Assembly (NCBI GenBank): GCA_002347935.1
Contig: DDYK01000029.1
Span: forward strand, 3,302-10,396
Direction: 5' to 3'
Source of the DNA: Actinobacteria bacterium UBA2236
GTDB lineage: Bacteria > Actinomycetota > Actinomycetes > Nanopelagicales > Nanopelagicaceae
DNA length: 7,095 nucleotides
This document shows positions 6,092-7,095 of this stretch, piece by piece (position 1 is the first letter of the stretch; every line of letters begins with the position of its first letter). The position numbers were made by a program, and so were the translations under genes. The notes under the pieces are model-generated. The model made no database searches. It was not told the DNA's origin and saw nothing but the letters and a program-made list of their open reading frames with translations.

Positions 6092-6097
6092 GATAAT
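6092..6097 (+). promoter_or_regulatory. Candidate -10 box for leaderless nadA mRNA
   Basis: GATAAT matches the TATAAT consensus at five of six positions and ends six bases before the nadA ATG at 6104. Transcription would then begin at the start codon itself, giving a leaderless mRNA, a common form in Actinobacteria. This agrees with the absence of a Shine-Dalgarno sequence before nadA. No good -35 is seen. Confidence 0.45.
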
Positions 6098-6103
6098 GAA
6101 GCC

Positions 6104-7095
6104 ATGGCCTCAATTACTGATCTGCTCCTATTAGGAAAAGGCTCAGATCTCTCTAGCGAGCGTGGCGTCTCCTGCACTGGCGAGCTTCCAGCTTCCAGTG
6201 ATCCCCAATTAGTTGAGCGGGCGCAACGAGCACGAGCGGCCCTCGGCGAGAGAGCAATGATCTTGGGCCATCATTATCAGCGAGATGAAGTAATAGATTT
6301 TGCAGATATCACTGGAGACTCTTTCAAGTTAGCTCAAGCTGCTGCTGATAATCAAGCGGCAGAAAACATTATCTTCTGCGGAGTGCACTTTATGGCTGAG
6401 AGCGCCGATATTCTAACCTCAGCAAATCAACGTGTGATTCTTCCAGATCTTGCTGCTGGATGTTCTATGGCAGATATGGCTACCGCAAATCAAGTTGATC
6501 AGGCCTGGAAGGTCTTTGAGAAATTAGGTATTGCCAATAAAACAATTCCAGTCACCTATATGAATTCATCTGCTGCAATCAAATCATTTACGGGTGAAAA
6601 TGGTGGAACTATCTGTACCTCATCCAATGCAGAGCGAGCGATGAAGTGGGCTTTTGAAAAGGGAGATAAAGTCTTCTTTCTTCCCGATCAACACCTTGGT
6701 CGAAATACTGCGGTACTAAAACTTGGACTAAAACTTAGCGATTGTGTGACTTGGAATCCCTGGAAATTAAATGGTGGACTAAGTGATGAGGAGTTGCAGT
6801 CTGCCAAAGTTATTTTATGGCGAGGGCATTGCTCCGTTCATGGTCGTTTCTCAGTTGAAAATATTGAACAGGTAAGACAGAAGATTGCCGACGTTAAAGT
6901 AATTGTTCATCCGGAGTGCCAGTACGAGGTTGTTTCCAAGGCAGATGTAGTTGGTAGCACGGAGATGATAATTAGAACTGTTACCCAATCTCCTGCTGGC
7001 AGCACTTGGGCTGTTGGAACTGAGTTAAACCTGGTTAAGCGCCTTGCTGCAAATAATTCCGATAAGAGGATTTTCTTCCTTGATAAAGATGTCTG
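6104..7095 (+). CDS. nadA: Quinolinate synthase NadA (3' partial)
   Basis: NadA condenses iminoaspartate (from NadB) with dihydroxyacetone phosphate to quinolinate in de novo NAD synthesis, using a [4Fe-4S] cluster. The frame runs 330 codons to the right edge without a stop. Recognisable motifs are GHHYQRDEVIDFADITGDSF (55-74), CGVHFMAESADIL (92-104), LPDLAAGCSMADM (113-125; Cys120 is the first cluster ligand by comparison with E. coli Cys113), TYMNSSAAIKS (151-161), PDQHLGRNT (194-202), WRGHCSVHGRF (239-249; Cys243, second ligand), HPEC (269-272) and VGSTEMII (283-290). The last two bases are TG after FFLDKDV, where actinobacterial NadA usually has a C-x-C motif with the third ligand, so the cut falls at that motif. 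The N-terminus with ERGVSCTGELPA is the usual actinobacterial form. There is no ribosome binding site; a -10-like box six bases upstream suggests a leaderless message. Other nad genes, if linked, lie beyond the window. Confidence 0.97.
   Translation, partial: MASITDLLLLGKGSDLSSERGVSCTGELPASSDPQLVERAQRARAALGERAMILGHHYQRDEVIDFADITGDSFKLAQAAADNQAAENIIFCGVHFMAESADILTSANQRVILPDLAAGCSMADMATANQVDQAWKVFEKLGIANKTIPVTYMNSSAAIKSFTGENGGTICTSSNAERAMKWAFEKGDKVFFLPDQHLGRNTAVLKLGLKLSDCVTWNPWKLNGGLSDEELQSAKVILWRGHCSVHGRFSVENIEQVRQKIADVKVIVHPECQYEVVSKADVVGSTEMIIRTVTQSPAGSTWAVGTELNLVKRLAANNSDKRIFFLDKDV

Noticed and set aside
1..7095. A new defence, mobile or biosynthetic system in the window
   Set aside because: Every long frame is accounted for by respiratory, Fe-S or NAD genes, and no transposase, integrase, nuclease, toxin, repeat array or RNA gene is visible. 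The unusual points are residue-level changes and one coupled accessory gene.

Overview
The window reads as a compact chromosomal segment from a low-to-mid GC (mid-40s % by eye) aerobic actinobacterium. Four things point there: a PDWY-type QcrB with a long hydrophilic tail, the actinobacteria-specific cytochrome oxidase subunit IV (CtaF), a lipoprotein CtaC, and the cta genes lying beside qcr, erpA and nadA. The small intergenic gaps, A/T-leaning codons and moderate GC would fit a streamlined freshwater lineage such as the acI/Nanopelagicales group. That placement is inference and was not tested.

Layout. From the left edge to 1251 (+) lies the 3' part of qcrB, the cytochrome b subunit of the menaquinol:cytochrome c reductase. 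Facing it on the minus strand, read from right to left, is a very tight operon: ctaC (ends 3812), ctaD (2151-3815), ctaF (1749-2150) and a small SRPBCC/START-fold gene (1279-1749). The junctions are a 4-base GTGA overlap, a 0-base gap (TAG then ATG) and a 1-base TGATG overlap, so translation is probably coupled throughout. An imperfect hairpin at 1250-1280 spans both stop codons where qcrB and the operon converge. Divergent from ctaC is a class V PLP enzyme of the cysteine desulfurase superfamily (4618-5709, +). Its 3' end overlaps by 30 bases the 3' end of erpA (5680-6024, -), an A-type iron-sulfur carrier. Divergent from erpA is nadA (6104 to the right edge, +), the [4Fe-4S] enzyme quinolinate synthase, cut off where a cluster-region Cys codon begins.

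How the genes work together. QcrB and CtaC/D/F belong to the actinobacterial bc-aa3 respiratory chain, which moves electrons from menaquinol to oxygen and pumps protons. The right-hand group concerns sulfur mobilisation, iron-sulfur delivery and NAD synthesis; ErpA could plausibly supply the cluster of NadA. No mobile element, CRISPR array, RNA gene or defence system was seen, and there is no gene-free stretch over 300 bases.

The most notable observations are sequence departures inside familiar genes. The residues that form the non-redox Mg/Mn site at the interface of oxidase subunits I and II appear to be lost in both subunits at once (His-Asp to Ser-Ala in CtaD, Glu to Ile in CtaC). A conserved charged loop near CuA in CtaC is neutralised. 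The cysteine desulfurase-like protein keeps its Lys, Asp, Cys and Arg but has lost several other PLP-pocket residues. A START-fold protein is translationally coupled to the oxidase operon.
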